Positions 1 to 13,894 of a stretch of DNA of 64,000 bases are shown here, piece after piece. How positions within the stretch are numbered: the first letter of the stretch is position 1; each line of letters opens with the position of its first letter. The position numbers and the translations under genes are program-made. The stretch is from Lepidurus packardi (taxonomy: Eukaryota > Arthropoda > Branchiopoda > Notostraca > Triopsidae): contig JAKZAN010000007.1 of NCBI GenBank assembly GCA_023053545.1, forward strand, positions 2,046,001 to 2,110,000. The letters are read 5' to 3'. The notes under the pieces were generated by a model. The model saw nothing but the letters and a program-made list of their open reading frames with translations. It was not told the DNA's origin and did no database searches.

Positions 1-3000
1 CGGGGAAACCCACCCAAACCTGATAGAACAAAACAGCATCTCATTATTTCTTTTTTGAGTGCATGCTCTAACATGTTCTAACATATTACCAAGCATATTA
101 CAGTTTTGGCAATTTTCCTAAGTGCTTTTCGCATTTCACGAGGATGGGATTAGGTTCTCATAGGTTGCAGAGTATGTCCAAACTGCATATAGCGAAGTCG
201 TGCAGAATGGGATCATATCACAGTATTGGGAATTGAGACTAGTAATTTCGCAAGTTGCATATTTAATAAATACACTTTTTATTCAGTACTGGGCAATACC
301 TAACGAAGCGCGCATGACTTGAGGTAAAGATTACTGTAGGTATGTACTATAACCCAAATAGCCCGAATGTGGGGCGTAGGAGGTTCCTTAGCGGTCGGTT
401 TCCGTACAATAGGACCCATATGCGGGACGTTTAAGGCGGGTTTTTCCACTGTCATCGCTGGACTGTGTTAGGTTGCGAGCTGTAGCACTCGTCAGTTACC
501 GTCCTCAGTTGGTATCTCACGGCACTAGGATTCGCGGTTCCTAAAATACTGTTGAAGTTTCTCTTTTTATTGAATTTTTGTAAGGCGAAGTGTACTAGTT
601 TTTCTTTTCTGTAATTGCAGTGTTTTTTTTTATCATAACGTAACTCCGAACGTGAATTTTTATGGAAAATCGTTCAAACATGGATTAGTTAATCAGGTCA
701 ACGCACCGTTCAGGTATACTTGGTGTTCTAAGCATATTCAACTCTTCTATTGCACATTTGTTCTTCGTACCTCACGCAAAACTGGGTTTCGCATGACGCG
801 ATTGAGAGGAAGCGCGCTTGACGAGTATTTCGTAATGTAATATAATAAAAGCCAAGTCATGTGTTTGCTTCTGACGTCCGGCCGACGTAAAAATCTAATA
901 TTTACCTTGCGATGACTAACTAGGAATTACATAGCTGAATTCTAAGAAGTGGGAGAAAACAGACGAATGTGTGCGTACAGGTGACACGAGACTTGACGGA
1001 ATTGCCTAAGCATGTATTCCGCACCATCGCACTGGCTGATAGCTTTCATGGTCGAATCGATATGAAATAAAATACTACCTGGTATGATGTCCCAGGAATT
1101 CGCAACAAGGAGTCGCGTCGAGCGCGGACAGACGGTCAGAATGTAGCAATTGATCAACATTGCCCCTTTTAGTAAACAAAGCTGTCTGATACCTAGTTTA
1201 GTTGGAGACACTTGCTCTTGATGAGTTTCAGACATTCAGCTAGCGGAGGCAGATATTAGTTGTCTGACCTTCCAAAACATGATGCATTCAATTTCTCACG
1301 ATAGCGTTAACTAATGTGGCAAGTTGTGTGTCGTAACAGTTGAAGCTCTCGTTACTTTTACCATAACTTTTGTACGGAGCTCTTTTTTCTTCATTTGGAT
1401 TGTGAAAAGCACGTGTGAAAAGAAAATTCTGTTTACTCACGAAAGGAAAAGGACCTGTGTTCGTTAGCGTCATTTTATAGCTTGACATTAACCGTGGCTA
1501 TTGAACGTACTTCATGGCCCCTTTTTAATGACATTCATGCACCCCTTTGAAAGCGCATTGGGTTTCGGTTGCTTTAGCTGTATGTAAAGGTCAGTCTTTC
1601 GTTCCTCCCTACCTGACATGTGTTGACCTACTGAACCATATTCATTGACTTGGAATCAATATTATAGGCCTGGTCTACGGCTTGCTATTGACTTCTATTG
1701 TGCCAAGAAACCTAGAAAATTGCCAGTCTGCAAACGCTTGGATTTAACCTTAAGCTAGATGCTTTTATAAAGCAAGCCCTGCAAAATTTAAAGGGTGGTA
1801 CGCACTTTAATTGTTAAAATACTTTACTTCGCTCATGAAACTCTCTGACGTGCGGAAGGTTGATGATTAGATGATAGCCGAATGCGTGCGGAAGCGTTTT
1901 AATTATTTAACTATGTCTGGGGCACCGCTTTTTGTCATTGTCAGGTCAACCAAGTTCTTTATGACGCAGTCAACGTAAATCTTTTGAATCGGAACTCAGA
2001 TTTATGGGTTTGCGGCGAGATTTCTAGTTCAAAGCCATTTAATTTCATAATTTCTCTGGCTCATTTGATATCTAATCTACGTGTGGGAAGGTAGAGCTGG
2101 TTGGGGTTAAACCAACCAGGAAACCCTGAAATCTCGAGTACGTTTTGATGGAAGAGATTTGTTCGAGGTGATAAGCTATTACACTCGTTAGGCTGCTCAA
2201 TCTTTATTAGGTGTACGACACTAACGTTTGGACTACCCGTGGCTAATAAACGCTCGGTCCAGATTATAAGCAATGTGCAAGCCGTCTAATAGATTTTTTT
2301 TTTCGTTTTTATTGCTGATATAGGTGAACCTGACTGAAACGATGGCCTTTGGTCAAATGTTTCACTTCAAATCGCCTTCCTCATCTGTGCGTCCCCTCTG
2401 CAGCCCCCAGTCGATATATTTCCGTTCAGTTCAATCAGCGAAGTGGTAAACATGAAAACACTTGTTTCGAAGCATGGAAGTGCTCTCGGTAAGATTTTTC
2501 GCTAATTTTCTAGTCCTATTTAAGGTTGTAAAGCAATAGTGTCCTTGAACGGCTTCGCCGCTTGTTATACAAGAAAATTATTGCCTTTCAAGCCGGCGTG
2601 AAACTGGTTTAGAACAAAAGCGTTGTTTGTAACGTCATCATTAGCAACGAGCGAGGAAGTTGTAATTTTTTAGGGTTTCATGAGCACGAATAATATTTCA
2701 CCGTGACATTAGTAGCGTTTATTTACACCGAAAATTCGTATGTTTTAAGAGAACAGAAACTAAGTATTCTATAAGATTCTATTGAAAAGTGAAAGCGATA
2801 GAGTGGTTTTAACTCTCATTCGCGACAATCGAAAAACCGAGTTTGATTCCTTTTTATATCCGCAGTAACCCTTTAGAGCAGGGTGCTAATTATTTGGGAC
2901 TGTTTACGGTTCTATTGTAGAGTTTAATGCCCGCAGCAGTGCCGAACAGTTAGATGCTTTAATTAACGGACTTCCTTGATGGTGTGTTGCGAAAGGGTAT

Positions 3001-5975
3001 TAGGTGTGGCTGCTAATTAGGGGCGTTTTTCGGTAGGATGAAGTCGGACAGAAATCCATACATGAAGAGTTCATTTTCTTTTTTCTTTTTTTTTTTGCTG
3101 ACAACGTCGTGGCATGGGGTTGAAACCCCTGGATAATATTTGTGTTGGCAGTACTCAGGAAAGTAAGGAAAAAAGCACGCGGATTTAAAAAGAAGTTTAA
3201 ACGGTTACTTGTTTACTCGAGGGTTTTTGCGTTTTTGCCCATTACGGAGGTAACAGTGAGTGCAGAATCTCCCGCAGAAGTCTTCTCAAGTGTAAAAAAG
3301 AAATTAAATTAGGAAACGAATAACTCGATGCATGATGTGTGTCTTACCGTGCCATGCTATGTCGGGGAAGCTCGGTTGTGTTAGACTAGGCGGGTTATTT
3401 TCTTGGCTACTTCTTTTTTTTACCGTAAATAGCCCAGTGTGTGTAGTTTTCGGCCGCGTTCTGAATAATCATAGTAGCGCAAGATTCGGAACAAGGCAAA
3501 CACAGTACTGGTCTGTTTGCTTGTGGAATTTCACAAGGAAACGCTTAGCTTGGTTTGCTTTCATTCAAGCCCGTATACCTTAGCTTATTGATGCAAAACA
3601 GTCACAGATGGCACTGATGTTTGTTAGTGTTTTGGAAAGCCTTGCGTAAATAATTAAAAAAATAAATAAATACATAGCTAATTGTAGGCAAAATTTCTGT
3701 GCTTGTTTTGCGTCTGAAAAATATAACTTGTCACCAGCAGCGATGTCCCAAAATGGAATAGTCGAACTTTGGAACAAGATTTCTCGAAAACGGCTTCTTG
3801 AAAGCAATCTAAAGCAAAAATTTCCTTTTTTAGCAGCTAGTGCACAAGCAAACGTATTTCACATAGTTGCAAACTGCATTTGACACGTTAGCAATTTATT
3901 ATTCATTGGAAAAACGGTGGATTGGTTGTGGACTAGCGGTTAAGATGCTCCAGCTTAACTGTAAAAGAGTTCTTTTGTGAAAAATATTGGTTTGAACGAA
4001 AACTTGTACCGAAATTACCCACGAGCTAAAGTATACTGGAGCGTCAAAGGTTCGGTGAAGTGCAAGGAAATGTATGTTTTCTTTGCGTTTGTTGTGCTTC
4101 TTTGGCATTGCCTTGCAAACGAACTTCCCAGGATATTCGCCTGAGGGAGTGGTAGTCTTCCGCGTCCCGATTTTCTTGACAAATTTCTACTTCCGCGGAA
4201 CGTCGGAAGGAAGGATGTTCTGCTGTCTCTCCATGATTCCTATAGTAGAGTGGCGGATGTCGAGTTAGGCCGTTGATCTGAAGTAGCGTTTAGCTTGCCG
4301 CCAAACCTGTTCTTTTTAATGTTTGTGGATATTCTTGATAATCCTGGCGCTTGGTTTAAACAGTTGAGGGTCTTCCCTTACTTGGCGGTTCATGTACCAA
4401 AAGAGGGAACAACCTTGCCGGTGGCGAGCTCCGATGAATAGAGGAGCTCAATTAGTATTGGTTGTAGTGTGTGTACGGAAATCGTTCTGCTTACGTGCCT
4501 AGTGCAATATAGAACAATAGATGAGGAGCATTAGGGACAGTCCAGTGTAATATACACTCGCAGTGCCGTGCAGTTGAGCATGCGTGCCGAGGCGGATCAT
4601 GTCACTCTGCAGACTCTTTTTACAAGTCTGGGTGCTTTTCTATGGACACAATCCATGAATTTGTGCGAGTGCCAGTAGTGTCAGAGATATGTAGTTTGTC
4701 TATTTAAATAGCTTCAAGGAAAGCCGCAAGTTCCCCCCGATAATAAACTTACACGCTCTCGTATGCCGGATTTGGCGTCTGTGCTCGCGCACGGGCAAGT
4801 CCATGGTTCGAGGATGCGAGAGGTAGTTGAGGTTTTGTGACGAAAATCGATGGGAAAACGTGGCTACTGTCGTGGGTTTTAGTAGTGCCAAGACATGCGG
4901 TGGTCTGGAAGTTCAGTTCCTCTTTCGGTTTCCTTACATTTCCAATCGAACGTTCAGTTAAATAACCGCGTTTATGGTCAAAAGTTTCCAACGTAGTTTC
5001 TCAATATCAAACGCTTGAAACTTGTGCGTCACGTCGTCATAGAAACACCCTAATACTTCTTCCCAAGTTTACCCGCTGAGAAGCAAAGAACTCGATTACT
5101 GTTACCGGGGTTTCTGCTTGTGACTGCTAGAAATTATTTGGCGATGCGATTCGTCATTTCCGTTTTTTTTTTAAATCGCTTTTGAACGTAAATTGGTTAA
5201 GGTCGGGACGAGCGATATTAAAGCAATTGCTGCGTTTAAGAGCGTTTTCAAGATAAAGGATGCCAACGCAAATGGACAGTCGCTAAGGTGATGAAAGGTT
5301 GGGCAGGACGGTACTTTTTAACGTGTGGTTCTATGACTTCTTGAGGAGACAAGAACGGCAATGCAAGCAAGAAAATCAATAGCGGGCACCTATGTTGGAA
5401 AGTTTGCCATTGATGCATAAGACCGGAAGCCTTGCTGGCGCCGCGACGCTTTGGAGTTGTTGCAAGGAAAGGGGCAACAAGTGTTTACAATTTGAAGAAA
5501 AACACAACCACTCGGAAACTTTGTGCCGCGCCTGACAGCTCATGAATTCAGTGACTGTAAGCCCAAGCAAGCCAAAGTCATCGACCCGCTATTAGATATG
5601 GGGCTCCACTTGATATCCGACGAGTTTTACCCGTTTGCGGACGCCTACCCGAGCAAAATTGGTTCCTAAAGGAAAAAAGTCGCCAACATAAGCGTCTCTA
5701 TTCTTTCTGCCGGACAAAAAAGCTTCTTTGTATCGGCTTGGCAACGTCTCGCGTCTACAGGAAGAGAGATACGTTATCAAAACCGAGTTCCGTGAAGAGC
5801 AACGTTCGGCGTACTGGTAATCCTGAAGATAATGCGGAGTTGTGCTGGGTTAGCCTGCCATTTGGGCAGTGAGTGTGTGTCACGGCAACAAGAAGCTTAG
5901 TTTTTGACGTGCATTCTATCGTTCTAATGCAAAATGCATTGAAGCTGCAAGTGAAAAGTTAAAAGCGTGCTAACC
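1..5975. other. Non-coding region upstream of the flippase gene
   Basis: Only short open frames without recognisable protein similarity or convincing exon structure are visible on either strand. The stretch is moderately AT-rich with short T and A runs. Apart from the possible tRNA-derived remnant near 3.9 kb, I see no gene, long repeat or clear promoter. The 5' untranslated region and promoter of the flippase gene should lie in the last few hundred bases, but no TATA box is evident. Confidence 0.6.
3918..4012 (+). repeat. Possible tRNA-derived SINE remnant
   Basis: The stretch contains an A-box-like motif (TAGCGGTTAAGATGCTC, about 3935-3951) in a context resembling the head of tRNA-derived SINEs. 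A degenerate B-box-like GGTTTGAACGA follows about 45 bases later. It does not fold into a convincing tRNA cloverleaf, so a functional tRNA gene is unlikely. A chance match is possible. Confidence 0.3.
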
Positions 5976-8900
5976 ATGGCGGATAGGAACGATATGAGTG
6001 AATTGGAGGTCTTTCAAGTTCATCATTCACCGGAACCTCCGGAAGATCCTGGTGGAGCGCAGCTTGAGAACGGCGACGATGAACAGGAACCTCTTCCAAA
6101 CGCAAGAACGCCGTTAGCGTCCACCTCGTCTTCTCAGGATTCTGCGGCCAAATGGAAGCCGGCCGATCACGTACCTGGGCTGAGCGAAAAGTCATGGTTA
6201 CGTAAACTTTCGTCTCGGAAAAGTAAGAGTACTCGGCTCAAAGGCCTGGCATTTGATAACGTTCTAAACTCCACAGGTGTCAGACGAAAAGCAGCCGTTG
6301 AACAAGATGGAACGCCAGGTTCGGCCGACTCTGAACCTCCCGTTCTTCCGCTTAAACAGCGCGCGAAGAAAAGCGAGCAAATGAAGGGAGCAGATAAGGA
6401 GGCGGATTTGGAAGAAGCATGGCCTGGAAGTGGGAATAATCCGCCGCTGCCGCCCAAAACGCGCTTAAAACGGATATGGCAAAGTTTTCGCGGTCAGCGC
6501 TCTAACAAGCCGTTTTCAGAAGAGCAGGACCAGTCTGCGCCCCACGCCCAAGACGTGGACGAATGTGGTCAGGCGAGCAATCAACTTCTGCCCGAAAAAA
6601 TCGAACTTAGGACAGTTAGTGGCCCTCATCACGTGACCTTTGCAGATGATAAGACGACCGGTTTGTCGAGCAGTGATGAAGAGAACGCCCTAGATAAAGC
6701 GAATCGATCGCCAACATCGCACAGCCGATTTGTACAGGAAAAGCTGAGTATGGAGCTTAAAGAAGTGGCGCCGGACGCAAAGGAGCAAGTCCAAGTACGG
6801 GCGGCTACTACTCCTTCAGCGATCTCCGCCAAGAAGAATATCTTACCCGGATTGCGCCGAATATCGACCACCCCTTTACGGTCGGATTTCCCCGGTCTCC
6901 CCCCGCCTTCTTCCACCCCTACGCTTGATGCGGGGGCCTCCGCTCCGGAGACGAAAAGTCATAAAAAAGATTCCTTGTCAAGCAGTGAAGAAGACGACCA
7001 GGACGGTAAGTTATGGCGACTGACTGACAACTTCCTCCGTCTCTTCCTATCTGGGAGGATTATGCCCAAGCGCGGAAATTTTTCTTCGTATTGCAACGTT
7101 CCTAAAAGTTGCCTTAACAGGGAAGACATTCATTCCTGGACACTTTGAATGGGTTAACCTGTGGAACGTTGATCATTTTGCTTTTCCTTTTTTTATGTTG
7201 TGATCGGAGTGGCACCCTGGGTTCCCTGGGATCCATCACGCCCTATTTTTTTTTTGGGGGGGGGGGGGGGGGGTTACAATTTATCATGTTGGTTATTAAC
7301 CAACTAGCAATAAAAGCAAAAACCACCCTGGCAGCAAGAAAATAACAAGAAAAAGTTCTAGAATAGCGACTTGACGGGTCCGCGTGCCTTTCACATGGGT
7401 ATTGATCGGGCGTTGGTTTCCCCGTTTTCGCTAAATGTACCCGGTAGCAAGTAACTTAATTTGGTTAACGACTTGACAAGTTTTTTTTTTTTTTTAACAA
7501 AAAACAGTTGGTTTAGAAAGTACTGGAAGTAAAGCACTGCCTAGTTTACCTAAGGAGAAAATAACTTCAACTTGAGATTGACTTAATGGGAAGCGATCGT
7601 AACTTGTTCCTGCTATGAGATAAACGCCTGAAGATGTGTAAAATTAGCTTGGATAGCGACAGGAAGCAGGCAAAATGCCAAACAGCAATTTCCACACTTG
7701 TTTCTCGGCTTGGCTTCTCCCTAACATTTATTGATTGCAGGGAAAGCTGGCAGACAAAAAAAAGCTTTAAAGAAATCTATTTTAAGAGACGAAAAGGTAT
7801 TGATTCAGCGTCTAGTGTGAGTGCATAAGACGAATTTGACCGGTAAACACATTTAAACATAAGCTGCGGGCAGCTTAAAAGACTAAAACAATATCATTAG
7901 AATTTAAAAAAGACAATTGCTTAATGGCGAGGTGGTTTGAGAGGGAGAATTGTAAATTGTTTGGGTCTGTTGCAGAAATTGAGAGGCGGATCCGAGCCAA
8001 TGATCCTGTTTTTAACGCGCAATTTAATTACTCGGTAAGTTCTCTTTTCTTTTTCAAATTTTTTTTAATGGCTTCAGTGATACCTATGACGATTTGTTTG
8101 TTTGTATCAATTTTTGTAATTAACCATGCTGGTTATTTGACTCAGTTTTTTGCAAAAATTAACGCAATTTATTGGTGCAGAACAATTACATCAAGACGTC
8201 CAAATACACTCTGCTCACGTTCCTCCCGCTCAATTTGTTTGAGCAATTCCAGCGACTGGCGAACTTCTACTTTCTTTGCCTCCTCGTCCTGCAACTCATC
8301 CCAGTCATCTCCTCGCTCACACCGGTCACCACTGCGGTTCCTTTAATTGGTGTCTTAGCGTTGACAGCCGCTAAAGATGCCTATGACGATTTCGTGAGTC
8401 TACCTCTTTTGTTTCCCCTACGCAACTTTAAATTTACGTACGTTTCTTTATGCCCGCAGCAACGACACCGAAGTGACTCCCAAGTGAACAATCGACGGTC
8501 GCTAGTCCTCCGAAATGGGAAACTGGTGGAAGAACGCTGGAGCAAAGTGCAAGTTGGGGATGTTATCCGCATGGAGAATGATCAGTTTATAGCCGCCGAC
8601 CTCTTGCTTCTATCCACGTCGGAGCCGAATGGCCTTTGCTATATTGAAACGGCGGAATTAGACGGGTAAAACTTGCCGTTATTGGCTTATCATTTTTGGC
8701 TTAAATATTGATAGTTGCCACGCCCTTTATTGTTAAACCGTACGAATTTTTGGTATTAATTTGCTACATGTAATTTTTTTTTTCTTTTTTGTCTCTTTTC
8801 AGGGAAACCAACTTGAAATGCCGTCAGTGTTTGCCCGAAACGGCGGAGTTGGGACAAGATGACGCGCAGATCGGCGCTTTGAATGTAGAAATCGTCTGCG

Positions 8901-11900
8901 AGCCTCCCAACAACCATTTGAATAAATTTGAAGGCACTTTAACCCAAGATGGCAAAAAGTAAATTGTTTGCTTCGTTACATTCTTGTTTCTTGTAAAGAT
9001 AGAAAAATCTGTTCTGCCATTTTGTTAAGATTTAAATGTGGTAATGTCAATCTTAGGTTCGCGCTCGATAACGACAAGATTTTATTACGAGGATGCATCT
9101 TGAGGAATACCCAGTGGTGCTTTGGCTTAGTCATCTTTGCCGGCAAAGATACCAAACTCATGCAAAATTCTGGCAAAACCAAATTCAAGCGCACAAGCAT
9201 AGATCGGCTGTTGAATTATATCATTTTAGGCGTAAGTTCTTATTTGTGCTTGTTGGCAAGTGGGAAGTTCATATAGAAAGTGATAAGAAATCATAACCAT
9301 GCCCTTTATTTATTTGATTTTTTTTAGATTGTATTTTTCTTGCTGTCCATGTGCCTCTTTTGTACCATTGCTTGCGGTGTCTGGGAAACCGTTACGGGCC
9401 AATATTTTCGCCTTTATTTGCCCTGGGATGCTTTGGTTCCCCACGATCCGGCTGCTGGTGCAACGGTTATCGCACTCCTCATTTTCTTTTCTTACGCCAT
9501 CGTCCTTAATACCGTCGTGCCTATCTCGCTCTATGTTAGGTAAGTTGGTGACAGTCCCTTTCACTCGTTTTTTTATTAAGAAGACTTCGCGGCGTTATTC
9601 AAAACCTTTATTAATGTGTATCCAGTGTGGAAGTGATTCGGCTCGCACAAAGCTTCATTATTAATTGGGACCAGGAGATGTATTATGCTAAAACAGGAAC
9701 GCCTGCCAAAGCCCGAACGACCACCCTTAATGAGGAACTGGGTCAAATTGAATATATATTTTCTGATAAAACTGGAACGCTAACACAGGTATTGGAGGAA
9801 ATCTTTAGGGACTGTCTCGTCTAAATTTACTTGTCATCCGCAGAATATTATGACTTTCAACAAGTGTTCCATTGGAGGCAACTCCTATGGCGATATCTTT
9901 GATGAAAAAACAGGAGAGGTTCTGGAAGTTAACGAGGTAAGGTTAAACTGTTGTTTGGCAATTTGACAATTTGGTCCTTTTTTCTTTGCGCTTTTCCTAA
10001 TAGCACACACCCACAGTCGATCTGTCGGATAACATGTACTATGAACCATCCTTCCGATGGTTTGATTCAACACTGCTTGATGCCATCAAGAAACGGGACG
10101 CCAACATGGAAGCTTTTTTCAAACTATTGGCCTTGTGCCATACTGTGATGCCGGAAGAGAAGAATGGTAGTAGAACTTTCGCTTCGAAAGTTTGTTTTTT
10201 TTTAAGAAAAAAAAAAACAAGATTTATGGGAGTTACTTCCTTAGGCAAGTTGGAGTACCAAGCCCAATCGCCGGATGAAGGGGCCTTAGTATCAGCTGCC
10301 AGGAATTTTGGGTTCGCTTTCAAAGCCAGAACGCCAGACAGTATAACTATTGAAGTACACTACACCAATTTTTTTAGAAAGGTTTAGTTTACGTAGTGTT
10401 TTCTTATTTGGTAGGTTATGGGAACAACGGAAGTTTACGAGCTGCTTTGCATTTTGGATTTTAATAACTTTCGCAAAAGAATGTCTGTAATTTTGAGGCG
10501 GAACGGCAAGATTCGCTTATACTGTAAAGGAGCGGATTCAATAGTGTACGAACATTTGGGGGCTGGTGATGAAGAGCACAAATCCAGAACTCAGGAGCAC
10601 CTCAATGTAGTCGAGCAAGATTTCCCCTTATTTTCCCCGGAATTAATGAAGCCTGTTATTGATTGCAGAAATTCGCTGGCGAGGGCTTAAGGACTTTATG
10701 TCTGGCTGCTCGGGATTTGGACGAAGACTACTATGAAGACTGGAAAGCGAGACATCACGAAGCTTCTGTCTCTTTGGATAATCGCGAAGGGAAATTAGAC
10801 GCCATTTACGAGGAAATAGAACAAGACTTGATCTTGTTAGGTAAACCTACTTCGTTTGCGCTGGAAATTGAAATTGAAAACTATTGTTGTGTATTGCCAT
10901 CCTGTCAGGCGCCACGGCTATCGAAGACAAGCTGCAAGACGGGGTACCGCAGTGCATAGCGAATCTCGCCTTAGCAGGAATCAAGATTTGGGTGTTGACA
11001 GGCGACAAGCAAGGTAACAGGATATTAGCTTGATTATCCGCTTTCGTGTAACTTTGAAACCTGATTCAGAAACGGCTATTAACATTGGGTATTCGTGCCA
11101 GCTACTGACGGATGAAATGACCGATATATTCATCGTTGACGGACATACTGCAGATGACGTTGAGCTTCAAATGTTGAAATGCCGTGAAGCATTACGGGGA
11201 AACTTTAGACCGTCAACTACCACGGTTAGTGTCATAACGATCAGGTAAACCTGCCCACGTGGCTGTACTTTTCTCAACGCCTGTTATGTGTTTTAATCTT
11301 TAACTTTTTGTTATCGAAGTGACGCTGGCTATGGCTCGAGTTTGAGCCCCACAGAAGAACCAGAAGTAGGAGAAGAAGAGGCGAACATGGGCTATGCGTT
11401 AGTCATAAACGGACATTCTTTAGTACACGCCTTACATCCGAAAATGGAGAAGCTTTTCCTGGAAGTGGGATCACAATGTAAGTTCTTTCTTTTGAGAGCC
11501 TGTAGTCCGTAACGTTCGAAATTTTAAGGCAAATCGGTTATTTGCTGTCGAGTTACCCCACTTCAGAAAGCAATGGTGGTGGATTTAGTCAAAAAGTACA
11601 AGAAGGCCGTCACCTTGGCAATTGGTGACGGTGCAAATGACGTCTCGATGATTAAAAGTGAGTTGAGAGTTACGTATTCTTTGATTGGATCTAATTCACG
11701 TTGGTTTTTTCCATTAGTGGCCCATATTGGTGTTGGAATAAGCGGTCAAGAAGGTTTACAAGCCGTCTTGGCCTCGGATTACAGCATTGCCCAATTCCGA
11801 TACCTGGAACGGCTCCTACTAGTACACGGAAGATGGTCGTACCTAAGAATGACCAAGTTTCTGCGGTATTTCTTCTACAAAAACTTTGCCTTTACCCTTT

Positions 11901-13894
11901 GCCACTTCTGGTTTGCCTTCTTTTGCGGGTTCTCCGCTCAGGTAAGCTTACATTTACTGCTCCAGTTCGGGGGCGGAATTGTCCTGGTACCAGGCAGTAG
12001 TAACTGCATTAAAACGAAAGCAAAAAGGATAGATTTTTTTATTAAATTTCTTGAAGCTAAAAAGCCTGGAGTTGTAAGCAAGTTTGTGTGACTAAGCAAT
12101 GGCGTTTGCGTACTCGGCAGACAATCTTCGATCCGTTCTCCATTTCCTGCTACAATCTCTTTTACACATCAATGCCCGTACTGGCGCTGGGTATTTTCGA
12201 GCAAGACGTTTCCGCAGCGATGTCTATTCGCTACCCGACTCTATACGAGCCGAGCATGCTTGGCGTCTCTTTCGACCAGAAATCCTTCTGCCAGGCAGCT
12301 TTGCACGGCATAGCCTCAGCATTTGTCGTCTTTTTCGTACCTTTTGGTAAGGGGCTGTAGAAATCGTTTCTGTCGGAAACAGACTCGTCACATCACGATG
12401 TTTTCCTACAGCATGACAAGGACTCGTGTAGTGTCCACACCCTTATGCACACGACACGAAACGCACATCATGCACAGCGAAGACAATGAAGAGCATTTTT
12501 GAACACCATTTTAACAATGAACATGTTTGACTTGTGCTACACGTTAAGCATATCACAGCATGTTTTAAGAGTTTTGGTGGTCACCTTTTTCTGTTCACAG
12601 ACCGTATTCGATCCCATGTTCATCTCCGTGTACAACCTGTTCTATACGTCGATGCCTGTCTTGTCATTGGGGATCTTCGACCAGGACGTCAACGACGCCA
12701 ACAGCTTGAAATATGTCAAGTTATACACACCAGGCCATATGAACCTCTGGTTTAACAAAAAAGAATTCTTCAAAAGCGTCTCCTTCGGATGTTTTACGTC
12801 AGCAGTACTCTTCTTCGTATCATATGGTGGGTTTGTAGCACGTTTTGGCCCCGAGTTGTTTGTATTACCAGTGACAGTTAAAGCACTACATGTTGAGCGC
12901 TTATAATAACGATTTACTTTCCCAATCAAATAGTTTCACCATTTTGTTGCGCTTCTAGGTGCGTATTTCGACGCTGTTTCGCCCCAAGGACACACGACTT
13001 CGGATCACATGTTAATCGGAAGTGTCGTTGCCACTGTTCTGGTTATAGTAGTTACTGTGCAGGTAATTCATATTGAGTTTTCTTCTTTATATCTGTAGGC
13101 TGTTTATGTTATGTTCTTTGAGGAAACTTACTTTCGGTTTTGTTGTAGATTGCCCTGGATACATCGTATTGGACAGTCTTTAACCATATAACTATATGGG
13201 GATCTCTGGTCTGGTATTTCGCGTTGCAGTACTTCTATAATTACGTTGTGGGAGGATCGTATCTTGGATCACTAACTAAAGTAACGCAATTTCGTGTTAT
13301 TTTTTTTCTACCTAAACGTCTTCTTTGTCTATCAAGGCCATGAGCGAAGCAACCTTTTGGTTTACGTTGGCGTTAACCATTGTCATCTTGGTTGTCCCAG
13401 TCCTGGCAGTCAGATTCTATTACGTGGACGTTCACCCGACGTTATCCGACCGCGTTCGACTCAAGCAGCGTTTATCCGTCATCAGGTAAATATACTTTCA
13501 AGTCGTTTCTTTCAGAGACAATACTAACGGCTGTGCAATTAGGGCCCACAAGTCGCAAGATTTCCTCCGTACCCCTTCAGCGCGTCGTTCGAGACGTTCC
13601 TTGCGGTCAGGTTACGCATTTGCTCATCAAGAAGGTTTTGGCCGACTTATTACGTCTGGCAAAATCATGCGCTCGAAAACACGAACCAACGATGTGACAG
13701 CTTTAAGCTATACCCCAAACTCGACTGCGTCCTTGTCGCCAGCTTACTCGGGTAATGGCTATAACCGAGGCGTGAAACTGACGCCTGTCAATGAACAAGA
13801 GTCCCGATCCAGTCGGTACAATGCAGACAGACAATCATTGCAACTGCCGGTACATAAAGACGAGGATCTTTTGCCCCACACAGTTTTAACGTAA
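5976..13894 (+). CDS. ATP8B: ATP8B-class phospholipid-translocating P4-ATPase, 23 exons
   Basis: This is a lipid flippase that moves aminophospholipids from the outer to the cytosolic leaflet, normally with a CDC50 partner. Exons: 5976-7005, 7976-8034, 8181-8393, 8460-8665, 8803-8958, 9057-9231, 9328-9539, 9626-9788, 9844-9936, 10004-10166, 10245-10354, 10415-10606, 10669-10840, 10909-11013, 11070-11244, 11320-11477, 11529-11657, 11718-11941, then 12121-12346 or 12601-12826, 12959-13062, 13149-13280, 13337-13485, 13543-13894. Phases join throughout and give about 1565 residues. Visible motifs are the PISL motif of M4, DKTGTLT with the phosphorylated Asp, [23 protein letters not shown], and a C-terminal GYAFAHQEG segment typical of ATP8B proteins. 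The start ATG has a strong Kozak context (ACCATGG). The first exon adds about 343 disordered residues, longer than usual for the family. The terminal codon overlaps a donor-like ACGTAAGT, so a spliced alternative C-terminus is possible. Confidence 0.95.
12121..12346 (+). other. ATP8B: Flippase alternative exon 19a
   Basis: This 226-nt exon is flanked by CGGCAG and GTAAGG splice sites. It encodes the M7-M8 region, beginning [17 protein letters not shown]. It is homologous to the next exon at 12601, has the same length and phases (0 in, 1 out), and joins correctly to exons 18 and 20. It carries [11 protein letters not shown] where the second copy has [11 protein letters not shown]. Confidence 0.9.
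12601..12826 (+). other. ATP8B: Flippase alternative exon 19b
   Basis: This is the second 226-nt copy, preceded by TTCACAG and followed by a weaker GTGGGT donor. It begins [17 protein letters not shown] and looks slightly closer to the vertebrate ATP8B sequence as I remember it. Because 226 is not a multiple of three, including both copies or neither would shift the frame into the downstream transmembrane exons. Confidence 0.9.

Noticed and set aside
6629-6916. Minus-strand frames over flippase exon 1
   Set aside because: They are shadows of a GC-richer coding exon, with no start context or similarity.
7145-7345. Short frame over the G homopolymer after flippase exon 1
   Set aside because: It lies within intron 1 and crosses a long G run; no conservation or splice support.
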